The notes: generated by a model from the letters alone, not told the origin. Positions 49,525-58,031 are shown, counted from the stretch's first letter. The stretch is DNA of 64,000 nt from Anaerotignum lactatifermentans DSM 14214 (GCF_900142265.1 NZ_FRAH01000012.1:1-64000), one strand, 5' to 3'. Program-made: numbers and translations.

Positions 49525-50070
49525 TCACTTGATACGGTTTTGTCCGCTTTTCAGGTGTGCCTTGATGCTTTCGATTGTTTCAGGAACAGTCTGATTAGTT
49601 GTATCAATTACATTTGCTTCGTATTTCCCTAAATCGCAGAACTGTTCCCACATGACTTCTACTAACTCGGTGTTAGTTTTCAAATCCAGCTTCGACCGTT
49701 CCACTGCCCGTCTCAGTGTTATTTCTCTGGAAGCTCGCAGCACAATGTAATGCACATCATATCCTTCGCGTGCTGCCCCCAGCCACGGCTCTAAAAACCA
49801 CGGACCGACAATTCCATCTACATACACATCGTAGCCGCCTCTGACAAATCGTTTTGCAGTCTCCAAAAACGCTTCAATCACCACACCGTTTTGTGCGTTT
49901 GACTCTGGCAAATGTGGAGGGATTGCACCTTTTTTGAGATAGTGAAAGAAATCATCTGTCCTAATACAAACGGACTTCTCCATATCCGATTCCATAGCGG
50001 CTTTATCAGCCACAGTGCTTTTACCTGTCCCGGGTGAACCGGTTATAATCGTGATTCTTCCATGTGTCAT
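49525..50070 (-). CDS. P-loop small-molecule kinase-like protein
   Basis: This 181-residue protein has Walker A TGSPGTGKSTVA at about 10-21, a DDFFH motif near 39, VYVDGIVGPWF near 82, and a lid-like Arg segment ASREITLRRAVERS. This fits the AAA_33/chloramphenicol-phosphotransferase-like kinases of small molecules. Substrate unknown. Its end lies just before the polymerase gene start. It resembles in kind, but is not closely similar to, the kinase at 52,465. Confidence 0.75.
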   Translation of the reverse strand: MTHGRITIITGSPGTGKSTVADKAAMESDMEKSVCIRTDDFFHYLKKGAIPPHLPESNAQNGVVIEAFLETAKRFVRGGYDVYVDGIVGPWFLEPWLGAAREGYDVHYIVLRASREITLRRAVERSKLDLKTNTELVEVMWEQFCDLGKYEANVIDTTNQTVPETIESIKAHLKSGQNRIK

Positions 50071-50128
50071 CTAATCAACTTCCTCTTGTTCCTGCTTGTC
50101 CAATATCGCTTTCATTATAAATAAAGGC

Positions 50129-50332
50129 TTATTTCTTGTTCGGGTTGATTTTCCCTTTGGTAAGTACGGTAACAGCAGTGCCGCCCACCATTACGACGAC
50201 GCCAAGCGCCGCTTTTCCAGCTCTTTTTATTTGCTGCGCCCGCTCGCTACGGCAGTGCTCGCAATATTTATACTTGTACCCTTCCGGTAGCGGACGCTGA
50301 CACTTTTTATTTTTACAAAGTTTCTGGCTCAT
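50129..50332 (-). CDS. Small zinc-ribbon membrane protein
   Basis: This 67-residue protein has an N-terminal zinc knuckle (CKNKKCQRPL...YCEHC) and one hydrophobic segment AALGVVVMVGGTAVTVL near 42-58. Its start overlaps the end of the 339-residue gene by 20 bases. I do not recognise a specific family. A membrane-anchored zinc ribbon suggests a small adaptor. Confidence 0.6.
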   Translation of the reverse strand: MSQKLCKNKKCQRPLPEGYKYKYCEHCRSERAQQIKRAGKAALGVVVMVGGTAVTVLTKGKINPNKK

Positions 50333-51332
50333 CTTTCTGTTCCTCCAAACGCAGTGCAGGGTTGTCGCTTGGCAACGCCAAGATTCGATTCTCTATCTCA
50401 GGCAGCTTTTGCGTCCAATAGTTTTCCGGTGACGGATCGATCATGTCCAGCCTCTCGACAAAACCCTTTGTTTCAAGATAGGTTCTCTGGATGAACTTTG
50501 CGTAATACTCCAAACTTACCTTTGCCGCTTCGGTTTCGCCCATTTCCTGATAAGCGATGGCTTCGGCAAGGGACACCATGTTTACGGCGCATAAGCTTTC
50601 TCGCAGTTCATTCATCCGTGCATTTATCTTTTCAGGCGTTGCGCCGGATAAAATCTTGCCCCATGTAGATTCCGGCTGATTTTTAATAAACGCAGCATTC
50701 GCGCTCTGGCTCTGCATCAATAGATTTCGGCTGTTTTCGGCATCTGACACGAGCTGCATGAGAGCCATTTCCTTCAACCTCGGATTCTGAATGGCGGCAG
50801 CTTGGATTAGCTTTTGCTGGCAGCTATACGCCGTCGCAAGCCGATCATACTCCTGACCTTGCCGGACTTCTTCAACTGCGACTTGAACAAATTGAATTTG
50901 CTCCGCAATTTGAGCCATTTGCATTTGTGTGGCGTAATTCGTCATTGCTTGTGAAAGCTCAGGAGACAGCTTGACCTTGCCGAGCGAAACGGTCGAAACA
51001 ATTTTCTTCGTTTCGGGGTTGATGAGGTTTGCCATAAGCGAGCCATCTTTTTTCGTCATGAGCTTTAGTGCACCGCTTGCTATTTTTGTTTTTTGCTCAT
51101 CCGTGAGGATCACCTGATAAGCTTCTTCGGGAATAGCAGCTTTGACAGCGCTGACAAACGCTGGAGCAGAGTAAAGCGTTTTCTCAATGCGATTGAACAA
51201 CCGTCCTGCGCTTCCAATCAATGGTTTAGCGACCTCAGGAACGCTGTCGAAGCATTTTACTACGCTTTCCGTATAATCGGTTAAGCTGCTTGTTTGATTT
51301 GACTCTGACGATACATGAATGATTTCTTCCAT
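50313..51332 (-). CDS. Unrecognised helical protein
   Basis: This 339-residue protein starts after GGGGGACTCC. Residues about 40-110 contain a mixed region (GSAGRLFNRIEKTLYSAPAFVSAVK). A long helical part follows, with many Gln residues (MQMAQIAEQIQFVQVAVEEVRQGQEYD), and an Ala-rich helix SLAEAIAYQEMGETEAAKVSLEYYAKF that looks like a single TPR-like hairpin. No signal peptide, enzyme motif or membrane span. It is coupled to the small zinc-ribbon gene, so they may act as a pair. Unknown function. Confidence 0.6.
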   Translation of the reverse strand: MEEIIHVSSESNQTSSLTDYTESVVKCFDSVPEVAKPLIGSAGRLFNRIEKTLYSAPAFVSAVKAAIPEEAYQVILTDEQKTKIASGALKLMTKKDGSLMANLINPETKKIVSTVSLGKVKLSPELSQAMTNYATQMQMAQIAEQIQFVQVAVEEVRQGQEYDRLATAYSCQQKLIQAAAIQNPRLKEMALMQLVSDAENSRNLLMQSQSANAAFIKNQPESTWGKILSGATPEKINARMNELRESLCAVNMVSLAEAIAYQEMGETEAAKVSLEYYAKFIQRTYLETKGFVERLDMIDPSPENYWTQKLPEIENRILALPSDNPALRLEEQKDEPETL

Positions 51333-51389
51333 TTGGAGTCCCCCTTATTTTTGTATTCATTTAGAGGGTTTGCAAAAGCTGCGAACCGG

Positions 51390-52397
51390 TTACGCTCCGA
51401 GCAAGCTCTGGTCAAAGGCGAACAGCGCCTCATTGATCTCAAAGATGTTATAGTTTCCGTGCTCAATGAAATACTCAATGATGATGTCAAACTTGTTCGA
51501 GTGCGAGAGGGCAAAGCCCGCTTTCATGAGCATTTCTTTTGTCTCGTCCAGCGGCAGCTCTAAGGCAATCGCAAAGGCGAGTGCTGTGGGTTTCGACGGT
51601 TTGTAAAGCCGGTCGCTGCGGATCTTCGAGAAGAGCTTGCGGTCGATGTTCGCTTTCTTGTAACACTGCGCGTCGGTCATGCCTTTCTCGTCAATTTTCC
51701 GAAGCAGCATTTCGGAGAAGCTTTCGTCGATCTGCGAAAGTGCATCATCCAGTGTTTTTGCACTTGCCGCCATTGGAGCAGCCAGTGGGGCACCGAATGT
51801 CTCTTCTTCCGGCTCGTCCGAAAGCATCCGCATCCGGCGCAACCGCTCCGAACGGCTGTCGGTATGCTCGTCCACATAGTTATCGTCTATGTATGCAGCA
51901 ATGTCAGAGAACAGCTTCTCGCCGATCTGATATGTCTTGCGGTCGAAGATGACAATGTAGACGGTCATGTCATTTTCCAGAAGGAAGTCGCTGATCGTGT
52001 CAATAGCGACCTTGAGCGCCTGGTCTTTCGGATAGCCGTAGATACCCGATGAGATCAGCGGAAAGGCAACCGTCTCGCAGCCGTGCTCCTTCGCAAGCAG
52101 AAGGGAAGTGCGGTAGCAGGAAACGAGCTTTTCCCGTTCTCCGTGTTTACCGTCCCGCCAGCGCGGTCCGACGGCATGGATCACATACTTGCAGGGCAGT
52201 CTATATCCCTTCGTGATTTTTGCACTGCCGGTTTCGCAGCCGCCCAGCGTCTTACACTCGGCAAGCAGCTCCGGTCCTGCAGCCCGATGGATGCAGCCGT
52301 CAACACCGCCGCCTCCCAGAAGAGAGCTGTTCGCCGCGTTGACAATAGCATCCACTTCCATCTTTGTGATGTCGTTTCGTACAATTTGAAGGGGCAC
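51390..52397 (-). CDS. Macrodomain protein with C-terminal regulator-like domain
   Basis: The 335-residue protein begins with a macrodomain (about 1-165): [27 protein letters not shown] and [16 protein letters not shown] are the ADP-ribose-binding loops. A charged linker (about 180-215) is followed by a helical domain with [24 protein letters not shown], resembling an XRE-like fold, to the end. The start is GTG 52,397 after GGCGGGTGG. The macrodomain probably binds or removes ADP-ribose-type modifications. The combination suggests ligand-sensing regulation or defence-linked NAD signalling; this is inference. Confidence 0.85.
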   Translation of the reverse strand: MPLQIVRNDITKMEVDAIVNAANSSLLGGGGVDGCIHRAAGPELLAECKTLGGCETGSAKITKGYRLPCKYVIHAVGPRWRDGKHGEREKLVSCYRTSLLLAKEHGCETVAFPLISSGIYGYPKDQALKVAIDTISDFLLENDMTVYIVIFDRKTYQIGEKLFSDIAAYIDDNYVDEHTDSRSERLRRMRMLSDEPEEETFGAPLAAPMAASAKTLDDALSQIDESFSEMLLRKIDEKGMTDAQCYKKANIDRKLFSKIRSDRLYKPSKPTALAFAIALELPLDETKEMLMKAGFALSHSNKFDIIIEYFIEHGNYNIFEINEALFAFDQSLLGA

Positions 52398-52464
52398 AAT
52401 ACCACCCGCCTTTCAACTTTTCAAAATCACCCATCTTCATTGTCAACTTTACAATGGGAAGTCA

Positions 52465-52983
52465 TCAAAATAACGCCATATCTATTTTGTATTCACCATC
52501 AATCAGTATATAGTCCAGATCATTTTCTTTCGCAAGAGACAAGGTGCGCGCATTATCTTTCAAAACATTATCTAAAGTACAATCCTCATCATCTAAACGG
52601 TTTTCAATAACATTTGCAAATTGTTTTATGTCATCGAAATGCATTCTTATATAGTTTTCACTCATCGCAAGGCAATAGCCTCGTATATCTTTGCGGTATT
52701 CGTCAGTAAAATCTTTTTTCCAGTCAAATGGAATGTAGCATCCCTCAATAATCAAATTTTGCCGATTTTCAATCACGGTTTTAATTATTTCCCGGACAAT
52801 CGGCCATAAAAACATCGTCAATTCGGTATCAGCGCTCACAGGTGTAAGCTGTGTGTTTCCACTGCGAATCATCCCCATTTTCAAATGGTCAATCGACAGA
52901 TACGGATAGTTGTATTTTTCGAGGAGTTTTTGAGCCAACAGAGTTTTTCCTGTGTGAGACGCACCGGTAATCAAAATAATCAC
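52465..52983 (-). CDS. P-loop kinase-like protein
   Basis: This 172-residue protein has Walker A ITGASHTGKTLLAQKLL at 5-21, then YLSIDHLKMGMIRSG with the Asp typical of small-molecule kinases, and IIEGCYIPFDWKKDF near 100. It resembles 2-phosphoglycerate kinase- or shikimate-kinase-like P-loop proteins. Sequence is AT-richer than its neighbours. Substrate unknown. Confidence 0.75.
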   Translation of the reverse strand: MIILITGASHTGKTLLAQKLLEKYNYPYLSIDHLKMGMIRSGNTQLTPVSADTELTMFLWPIVREIIKTVIENRQNLIIEGCYIPFDWKKDFTDEYRKDIRGYCLAMSENYIRMHFDDIKQFANVIENRLDDEDCTLDNVLKDNARTLSLAKENDLDYILIDGEYKIDMALF

Positions 52984-53055
52984 TTTTGTTTCACTGCTCC
53001 TATTTAGGGCTTGCTGCTCTTTATATCAGATATTTAGAAGAGCAAGCACGCTTAT

Positions 53056-53361
53056 TTATTCTTGTGTTTCTACAATGCCAAAGTCGATCAGAATGTTCTT
53101 ATCAGCATTCGGCGGATAGACGATACCCGTCATCTCATACTGATAGCGCCGGACCTTCCGAAAATCTTTGATTGGCTCCGGTGCATAGGCCGCTGTCTCA
53201 CAGCGCTCGTATTCCGGCATACCGGCAAGGTCATCCGCTGCCGCTTTAATCAGCGCATCGGCCACATCGTCAATGTCTTTTCCATACTCAACGGCAACCA
53301 GCTCGTGCTTCTTGACATCTTTCTCAAGATTTCCAAAAGAGCGGTAGAGAAGATATTTCAT
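53056..53361 (-). CDS. Small DUF-type protein of the cargo operon
   Basis: This 101-residue protein (MKYLLYRSFGNLEKDVKKHE...) has an alpha/beta look with ADALIKAAADDLAGMPEYERCE in the middle and a strand-rich end (YQYEMTGIVYPPNADKNILIDFGIVE). Start ATG 53,361 follows GAGGACTG. No known family; probably cytoplasmic. It lies four bases after the 238-residue gene, clearly co-transcribed. Confidence 0.6.
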   Translation of the reverse strand: MKYLLYRSFGNLEKDVKKHELVAVEYGKDIDDVADALIKAAADDLAGMPEYERCETAAYAPEPIKDFRKVRRYQYEMTGIVYPPNADKNILIDFGIVETQE

Positions 53362-53365
53362 TGTT

Positions 53366-54082
53366 TCAGTCCTCCTCGTGCTTTTCATCGTCCAATACTT
53401 TTTCCAATAAGGCGGTGAGTGTGGCGGCAATCAGCTCATAACTGATCGCATCCGGGTCGTTCTGCATTAAGTAGCTGGCTACTGCCTTAAATGCGGTGGT
53501 CTTGTCCACATGAGTTTCATTGTCAAACCGGTCGAGGATTTCCCCAATCAGACGGACAACGGCTTCATCTTCTTCGCTGATGCCCATATTGAGCATAGCC
53601 GCCAGTTCATCGTCCTCAGCAAGCGTTTCAAATTTCAGATAGTCGCCGTATTCCTCTGACATAATTTCCTCGAAATAATTGATCATGACATGAAAATGGA
53701 ATTTGCCGTCTTCCTGTGTGGTAATGCAGCAATAATGCGCCTTTTCCCCGATGTCTTTTAGAAGCGACATATCCTCTGGATCGTCAAACTCAAGCATGGG
53801 CAGCGTCAGGTCGATGTGGGCGTCCCAATGCTCAAAGTCAACGACACCATGAATTTTGCCGTGATGACGCTTTGCAAACTCGTCGCATCTTCCCAACAGA
53901 TACTCGTAGTTTTCCTTATCCTTCGGAACAATCACCTTCGGGATGGCATCCATCTTCTTTGAAAATTCTTCTAAGAAGCCGCCGGGGGCGTTTACCCGGT
54001 CAAAAATAGCTTGAGCCAGTGGGTCAGGCTCGTCTTCTTCATAATTACGGTCGAACACAATGTTCTCCATTTTCTCCATCAT
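53366..54082 (-). CDS. Unrecognised acidic protein
   Basis: This 238-residue acidic protein starts at ATG 54,082 following GGGAGTGAG; the longer frame overlaps the upstream gene. Central part GVVDFEHWDAHIDLTLPMLEF and CCITTQEDGKFHFHVMINYFEEI look like a mixed alpha/beta domain. The C-terminus is helical and acidic, ending KVLDDEKHEED. No catalytic motif is obvious. It probably works with the adjacent HELAH protein, as the genes are close and of similar composition. Confidence 0.6.
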   Translation of the reverse strand: MMEKMENIVFDRNYEEDEPDPLAQAIFDRVNAPGGFLEEFSKKMDAIPKVIVPKDKENYEYLLGRCDEFAKRHHGKIHGVVDFEHWDAHIDLTLPMLEFDDPEDMSLLKDIGEKAHYCCITTQEDGKFHFHVMINYFEEIMSEEYGDYLKFETLAEDDELAAMLNMGISEEDEAVVRLIGEILDRFDNETHVDKTTAFKAVASYLMQNDPDAISYELIAATLTALLEKVLDDEKHEED

Positions 54083-54107
54083 TTTACTCACTCCCAACTT
54101 TAACAAA

Positions 54108-54932
54108 TCAGTGTTGGCGCAAATTGCGGATGACGGCCATAGAAAGTACATTTAAGTATAGATAGCCCAGCTCATGGATGAAGCCCACATCGACCTCAAG
54201 GAAGGTGGTTCTTAGCTGGGCGTAGACAAGGCGGAATAAGTCCATCTCCGGCGGGGTATCAAACAGGTTCAGGCTTTGGATGGCCGTTTCTGCTTCTTCC
54301 CATGTTTGGGATGCTTCAATCTCTGAGCTGGTCATGATAGCCGTCAAAATTTCACTGACCGCCAGCTTTCCGTCTACCGGTTCGATTTCGCTTTTGAGCT
54401 GACGGAGTACATCTGCCTTCTTCTTGAGAGGGACGATTTTGCAGTTATCGTCAAGCTCAATGGCGATGATCTCTGCAATGCACTCCCGCCAAACCGCATA
54501 TCCGGCGTTGATGATGCCGTCCTCTTGTTTGGTTGGCGCGTAGTCCATGCAGTATTCGTCATAGAAGCTCTTCCCGTCCAGTTCATGGTGGGCGCAGTAG
54601 ATGTGCGCCAGCTCATGCAGGAAGATGTGGAGCAGTTCAACCGGATGATAGGGTATGTCCGTGCGGAGCAGGATGCCGTCCTTGCCGCCGTTATCCATCC
54701 CGATAAAAGAGGATGCCCGAAAGTCAAAATAACCTTCCTCCTGATACCGGTCGTTCAGCCGGTAAGGGAAATACTTGGAGCAAAACTGCTCGAAAATTTC
54801 CTTCTGATCCTCAGTCATGAAACAGGTAAGGATGATGTCATCCCCGGAGAAGCCAGCGTCCATCCTGTCGTTAAAAATCTCTATGGCATGGGCAAGATAG
54901 GAGTCATAGTTCAAATCGTTCGTCGCCTCCAT
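54108..54932 (-). CDS. Zincin-like (HExxH) protein
   Basis: This 274-residue protein has the metalloprotease motif HELAH at 106-110 within VELLHIFLHELAHIYCAHH, and a downstream acidic WRECIAEIIAIELDD that could supply the third zinc ligand. No signal peptide, so it is cytoplasmic. It resembles ImmA/IrrE-like or DUF2268-like zincins but is longer and does not match either clearly. It lies ten bases before the end of the ImmA gene in the same transcript. Possible role in cleaving a regulator. Confidence 0.7.
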   Translation of the reverse strand: MEATNDLNYDSYLAHAIEIFNDRMDAGFSGDDIILTCFMTEDQKEIFEQFCSKYFPYRLNDRYQEEGYFDFRASSFIGMDNGGKDGILLRTDIPYHPVELLHIFLHELAHIYCAHHELDGKSFYDEYCMDYAPTKQEDGIINAGYAVWRECIAEIIAIELDDNCKIVPLKKKADVLRQLKSEIEPVDGKLAVSEILTAIMTSSEIEASQTWEEAETAIQSLNLFDTPPEMDLFRLVYAQLRTTFLEVDVGFIHELGYLYLNVLSMAVIRNLRQH

Positions 54933-54942
54933 CGTAAAGTCT

Positions 54943-55452
54943 TTATTTCAGGAAGTCGCTCTTATGTTCAATGCGCCGGAGGTCATATCCGGTTTCCGCC
55001 AAGTGGGCGATTTTCAATGCGACAAGGTTAATGTCCGTTTCCATCGCCCGGGCGATCTGTTCGGATGTATAGCCATAGTCATAGATGTACTCAAGAATCT
55101 CATCGGTGTCGAGCAGGATTTCTGCGGCAACGATGTTCGCCTCATACTCCGGCTTCGTGGTCATGTCATACAACATGAACTCCTGTATCGCGCTTCCTTT
55201 TGCCAGATTGCGGTGCAACTGATCATGCCCAAGCTCATGAGCGCAGACAATCCGCTGCATCTGAGCGCTCAGGTTTTCGTTTATGAAAATAAAACGGCTG
55301 CGCTTGATGACCCGATACATTCCCTTGAGCGGGCCGAAGTCCTCACAGAACAGGACTTCAATGCCAAGCTGCCGTGCTATGCGAAATGGATCTCGTGTCC
55401 CGCAGCGCTTTACAAGCCTGCTGCCGACCTTCGAGAGATTCTCAGCATTCAT
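54943..55452 (-). CDS. ImmA/IrrE family metallopeptidase
   Basis: This 169-residue protein has HELGH at 72-76 (CAHELGHDQLHR) and EANIVAAEILLD further on, the ImmA/IrrE signature. Such peptidases cleave the XRE (ImmR-type) repressor to induce mobile elements after DNA damage. Start ATG 55,452 follows GGGAGGTGA. It lies 45 bases after an XRE gene, the classic repressor-peptidase order. Confidence 0.88.
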   Translation of the reverse strand: MNAENLSKVGSRLVKRCGTRDPFRIARQLGIEVLFCEDFGPLKGMYRVIKRSRFIFINENLSAQMQRIVCAHELGHDQLHRNLAKGSAIQEFMLYDMTTKPEYEANIVAAEILLDTDEILEYIYDYGYTSEQIARAMETDINLVALKIAHLAETGYDLRRIEHKSDFLK

Positions 55453-55497
55453 CGTCTCACCTCCCGCTGATGGGGACATTGCAAACAGCGAATGGCC

Positions 55498-55917
55498 TTA
55501 CTGTTCGCTTGCCCTCTTACGGTATTTCTTCGGAGAATATTTCTTGTTCTTCTCTTTGGCGATCCAATAAGCTTCGTTCAGCGCCTTCATTGCGCCATCG
55601 AGCGCTTCGTCACTGAGCCGTCCACCGGCAAACATACCGGTCACTTCACTGACAAGCTCATCAATATCTCTGGCTGCTTTTGAGCCGCCCTTCTCATGCG
55701 CCGCGACAACAAGCATTCCACTTTGCCCAAGAAGATACTCGGGAGTAGTACCCAAAACCGCCGCTATCTTCTCTACAACATCGTACTTTGTAGGCTTGCG
55801 GGTACCCGACTCATAATTCTGAATGGTCCTTGCGCTTACCGATACCTTTTCCGCAAGCTGCACCTGTGTGAGATTCGCTTCCAACCTTTTTTCTCTTAGT
55901 CTGTCCTTGAAGCTCAT
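55498..55917 (-). CDS. XRE-family repressor (ImmR-like)
   Basis: This 139-residue protein has an N-terminal XRE domain: MSFKDRLREKRLEANLTQVQ and AEKVSVSARTIQNYESGTRKPTKYDV. The C-terminal half (about 75-139) is helical with LNEAYWIAKEKNKKYSPKKY and probably holds the cleavage or dimer site. ATG 55,917 follows AAAGAGGTG. It is first in the minus-strand cargo operon and divergent from a second operon. It should bind the nested dyads at 55,944-56,051. Confidence 0.88.
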   Translation of the reverse strand: MSFKDRLREKRLEANLTQVQLAEKVSVSARTIQNYESGTRKPTKYDVVEKIAAVLGTTPEYLLGQSGMLVVAAHEKGGSKAARDIDELVSEVTGMFAGGRLSDEALDGAMKALNEAYWIAKEKNKKYSPKKYRKRASEQ

Positions 55918-55943
55918 AAGGCACCTCTTTCTAAAAGTTTTTG

Positions 55944-56051
55944 CGAACACGAACAGAAGTTGCGTCAAACCTGTTGACGTGAAAATGCTGTTCGTGCTAT
56001 ACTTTATGCAAACACGAAAGTTCCGTTCGCGTTAATGATACCACACGAACA
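55944..56051 (+). promoter_or_regulatory. Divergent promoter/operator region with nested dyads
   Basis: On the plus strand, TTGACG (55,974-55,979), 18 bases, TATACT (55,998-56,003). Inverted arms CACGAACAG (55,948-55,956) and CTGTTCGTG (55,988-55,996) share a centre with the inner pair CGTCAA-ACCTG-TTGACG (55,963-55,979), which covers the -35. CGAACA also occurs at 55,944 and 56,046. This fits a repressor that controls both directions. Confidence 0.65.
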
Positions 56052-56123
56052 ATACGAGTGTCAACAGGAATAGTTCGATTTTGCATGGTTATGTGTAACT
56101 TTCAAGACAGTAGGAGGTAGGCT

Positions 56124-56384
56124 ATGACGAACACACATTGCCGGAAGGCGTATGTTTCGGTCAACTTGGATGTTGACGAAGAAGGAGTCTGTCATCCCCG
56201 GTTCATCCGTTGGGAAAACGGCCTGATCTTTCAGATTGACCAAATCTTGTATAAATGCCGTGCCGCTTCCAAAAAGGTAGGCGGCGGGGGCATCCGATAT
56301 ACTGTGATGATCCGTGGAAGGGAATCTTATCTTTTCCAAGAAGGCAACAAATGGTTTGTAGAAGCAAAGGAGGGAGCAAGATGA
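56124..56384 (+). CDS. Small protein before the second ImmA gene
   Basis: This 86-residue beta-rich protein (MTNTHCRKAYVSVNLDVDEE...) has RFIRWENGLIFQIDQILYKCRAA and GIRYTVMIRGRESYLFQEGNKWFVE, a pattern like a small barrel. It resembles the short proteins often found before ImmA and Y-polymerase genes in Firmicutes elements. No function known. ATG 56,124 follows GGAGGTAGG. Its last four bases overlap the start of the next gene (ATGA). Confidence 0.65.
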   Translation: MTNTHCRKAYVSVNLDVDEEGVCHPRFIRWENGLIFQIDQILYKCRAASKKVGGGGIRYTVMIRGRESYLFQEGNKWFVEAKEGAR

Positions 56385-57112
56385 TTTTATCACACAGGCA
56401 AATTGAAGAGATCGCGGTGGCGGTCACCAAGGACTTCAACGAGTTCTTTTTCGGTCCTGATACCGAAGAGGCGCGGTTGCCTCGCGGTACGCCGATTGAC
56501 CAGTTTGCCCGTGACTATCTCGGTTTGGATGTGTCTTTCGCACCGCTGTCACCCGATGGAAGCATCTGCGGGCTGACATCCTATGCAGATACCGAATACA
56601 TTGTTGAGATGGATGGCATTCAACGTAAAATTCCGCTTCACCGCAATCAGGTCTTGATGGACGCGAGCTTTATTCAACCTTTCCAGATACGAAAGCTCTG
56701 CGGAAAGCGCCGGTTCACGCTTGCCCATGAGTGCGCCCATCAAATCCTGTTTCAGATGGAGACGGATAAAATCCAGGAAGCCTGTCGGCGGAAATACTCC
56801 GCCCGGACAGCCTATTCGCTGCGGGAGCTAAAGACCCGCGAGGACTGGAATGAATGGCAGGCCAATGTCTTAGGGGCGGCGATCCTGATGCCCCAGCGGG
56901 AAATCGACCTTGCCGTTGCGTACTATGCCAGAGGGCGGAAGCTGATCAGCTACGATGGAACCTTTGCCTATTGGGATAAGGTTGCCCTTGATATGATCTG
57001 CCAGCAGTTCGGCGTTTCCAAGACAGCCGCAGTCATCCGGCTGAGACAGCTCGGCCACTTGGAAACACGGCCATACAGCGAGTACAACGATCCTTTGGAG
57101 GTGTGGGCATGA
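56381..57112 (+). CDS. ImmA/IrrE-type metallopeptidase-like protein, second copy
   Basis: This 243-residue protein has HECAH at 116-120 in RRFTLAHECAHQILFQME, then WNEWQANVLGAAILMP, the ImmA/IrrE pattern. It is longer than the 54,943 protein: residues 1-100 form an added domain (LPRGTPIDQFARDYLGLD) and the C-terminus carries an HTH-like DMICQQFGVSKTAAVIRLRQL. Start ATG 56,381 follows AAGGAGGG and overlaps the previous stop. It sits on the plus side of the same operator. Confidence 0.85.
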   Translation: MILSHRQIEEIAVAVTKDFNEFFFGPDTEEARLPRGTPIDQFARDYLGLDVSFAPLSPDGSICGLTSYADTEYIVEMDGIQRKIPLHRNQVLMDASFIQPFQIRKLCGKRRFTLAHECAHQILFQMETDKIQEACRRKYSARTAYSLRELKTREDWNEWQANVLGAAILMPQREIDLAVAYYARGRKLISYDGTFAYWDKVALDMICQQFGVSKTAAVIRLRQLGHLETRPYSEYNDPLEVWA

Positions 57113-57354
57113 AGAAAAGCATTCGTGTCTCAGAGCCTTCACCGGAGATGCAGGAGAAAATCCGCAGGGCGCGATGCGCCATTGTCAACCAGAAGATGCG
57201 CATGGTGAAATGTCCATATTGTGGGCATAACGCTATCGCTGTATTCGAGGATTCCCGTGGTCACATACAGGCCAAGTGCAAAGCCTGTGGCCGGGAAACC
57301 GTATTTGATGTGATCAACATGAGACGGTTATACCTCCGCCTTCACAGAAGGTAA
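57109..57354 (+). CDS. Zinc-ribbon protein
   Basis: This 81-residue protein has a central zinc ribbon (VKCPYCGHNAIAVF...AKCKACGRET) after a basic helix KIRRARCAIVNQKMRMV. It overlaps the ImmA-like stop by four bases (ATGA). Probably binds nucleic acid or acts as an adaptor. The stretch to 57,545 has no gene but holds a terminator-like hairpin. Confidence 0.7.
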   Translation: MKKSIRVSEPSPEMQEKIRRARCAIVNQKMRMVKCPYCGHNAIAVFEDSRGHIQAKCKACGRETVFDVINMRRLYLRLHRR

Positions 57355-57424
57355 GGAGATAACAAATACAATTCAATATTTTATAGCTGTGCTGTGGAGC
57401 CGCTGATTGGTGAGTCTTCCTAAT

Positions 57425-57500
57425 GCCGCATGAACAGAGTTTTCTAAGCTCTGTTTTATCGGTATGGGAAGATCAGCTCACCGTCATGCGGCTCTTTTTT
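57425..57500 (+). terminator. Terminator-like hairpin before the sigma-like gene
   Basis: GCCGCATGA (57,425-57,433) pairs with TCATGCGGC (57,484-57,492); inside is ACAGAG-loop-CTCTGT; six T follow to 57,500. It ends the preceding operon or attenuates the sigma-like gene starting at 57,546. Confidence 0.75.
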
Positions 57501-57545
57501 AGTCTTGTCCATCCGCTGCTCCGAGCCAGCGGAAAGGACAAGACA

Positions 57546-58031
57546 ATGAAAAGAATCCCCAAAACACCCATCGAGTTCGATTACGACCTCTGGATTTCCG
57601 AGGATGGCAAGTGCATGGTGCGCGTGAAGGCCACCGGCGAGACTACGGAGGTTGACCGCGAGGTCATGAAAGCACTCCGCAATGAGGAGAAGAAGCTCCG
57701 TCGCTCCTACGATACCGGGGGAGCATCTGACAGCGAAGACAGCGAGGAAACGCAGCCTTCCACTGTGCTGTCGCTGGACGCTGTGCCGGAAGATGATGTA
57801 AAGGCATCCGCATGGCTGGAGTCCCCGGAAAAGATGGAGGAAGACATCATCACCGGCTTGCTCGAACAGGAATTTATCCGCAGCCTGACTAAGCCGCAGC
57901 TTGATGTGTACATGAATTGTATGCGCGGCAACATGAGTATGCTGTCGTATGCCAAGCAGAACGGCCTTTCGTTTTCCACTGTCAAAGACACGCGGGATGC
58001 GATCAGAAAAAAATTCAAAAAAATTTTTTGA
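57546..58031 (+). CDS. Sigma-70-like factor (region 4-type) of the element
   Basis: This 161-residue protein has a strand-rich N-terminus (MKRIPKTPIEFDYDLWISED), an acidic middle (DSEDSEETQPSTV), and a C-terminal helix-turn-helix LTKPQLDVYMNCMRGNMSMLSYAKQNGLSFSTVKDTRDA resembling sigma region 4. Such proteins are standard in Tn1549-like elements and probably regulate transfer genes. ATG 57,546 follows GAAAGGA. It ends 21 bases before the 26-bp inverted repeat. Confidence 0.8.
   Translation: MKRIPKTPIEFDYDLWISEDGKCMVRVKATGETTEVDREVMKALRNEEKKLRRSYDTGGASDSEDSEETQPSTVLSLDAVPEDDVKASAWLESPEKMEEDIITGLLEQEFIRSLTKPQLDVYMNCMRGNMSMLSYAKQNGLSFSTVKDTRDAIRKKFKKIF

Noticed and set aside
55944-56051. LexA/DinR boxes
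   Set aside because: CGAAC and GTTCG half-sites are present but not in the CGAAC-N4-GTTCG spacing; an XRE operator fits better.
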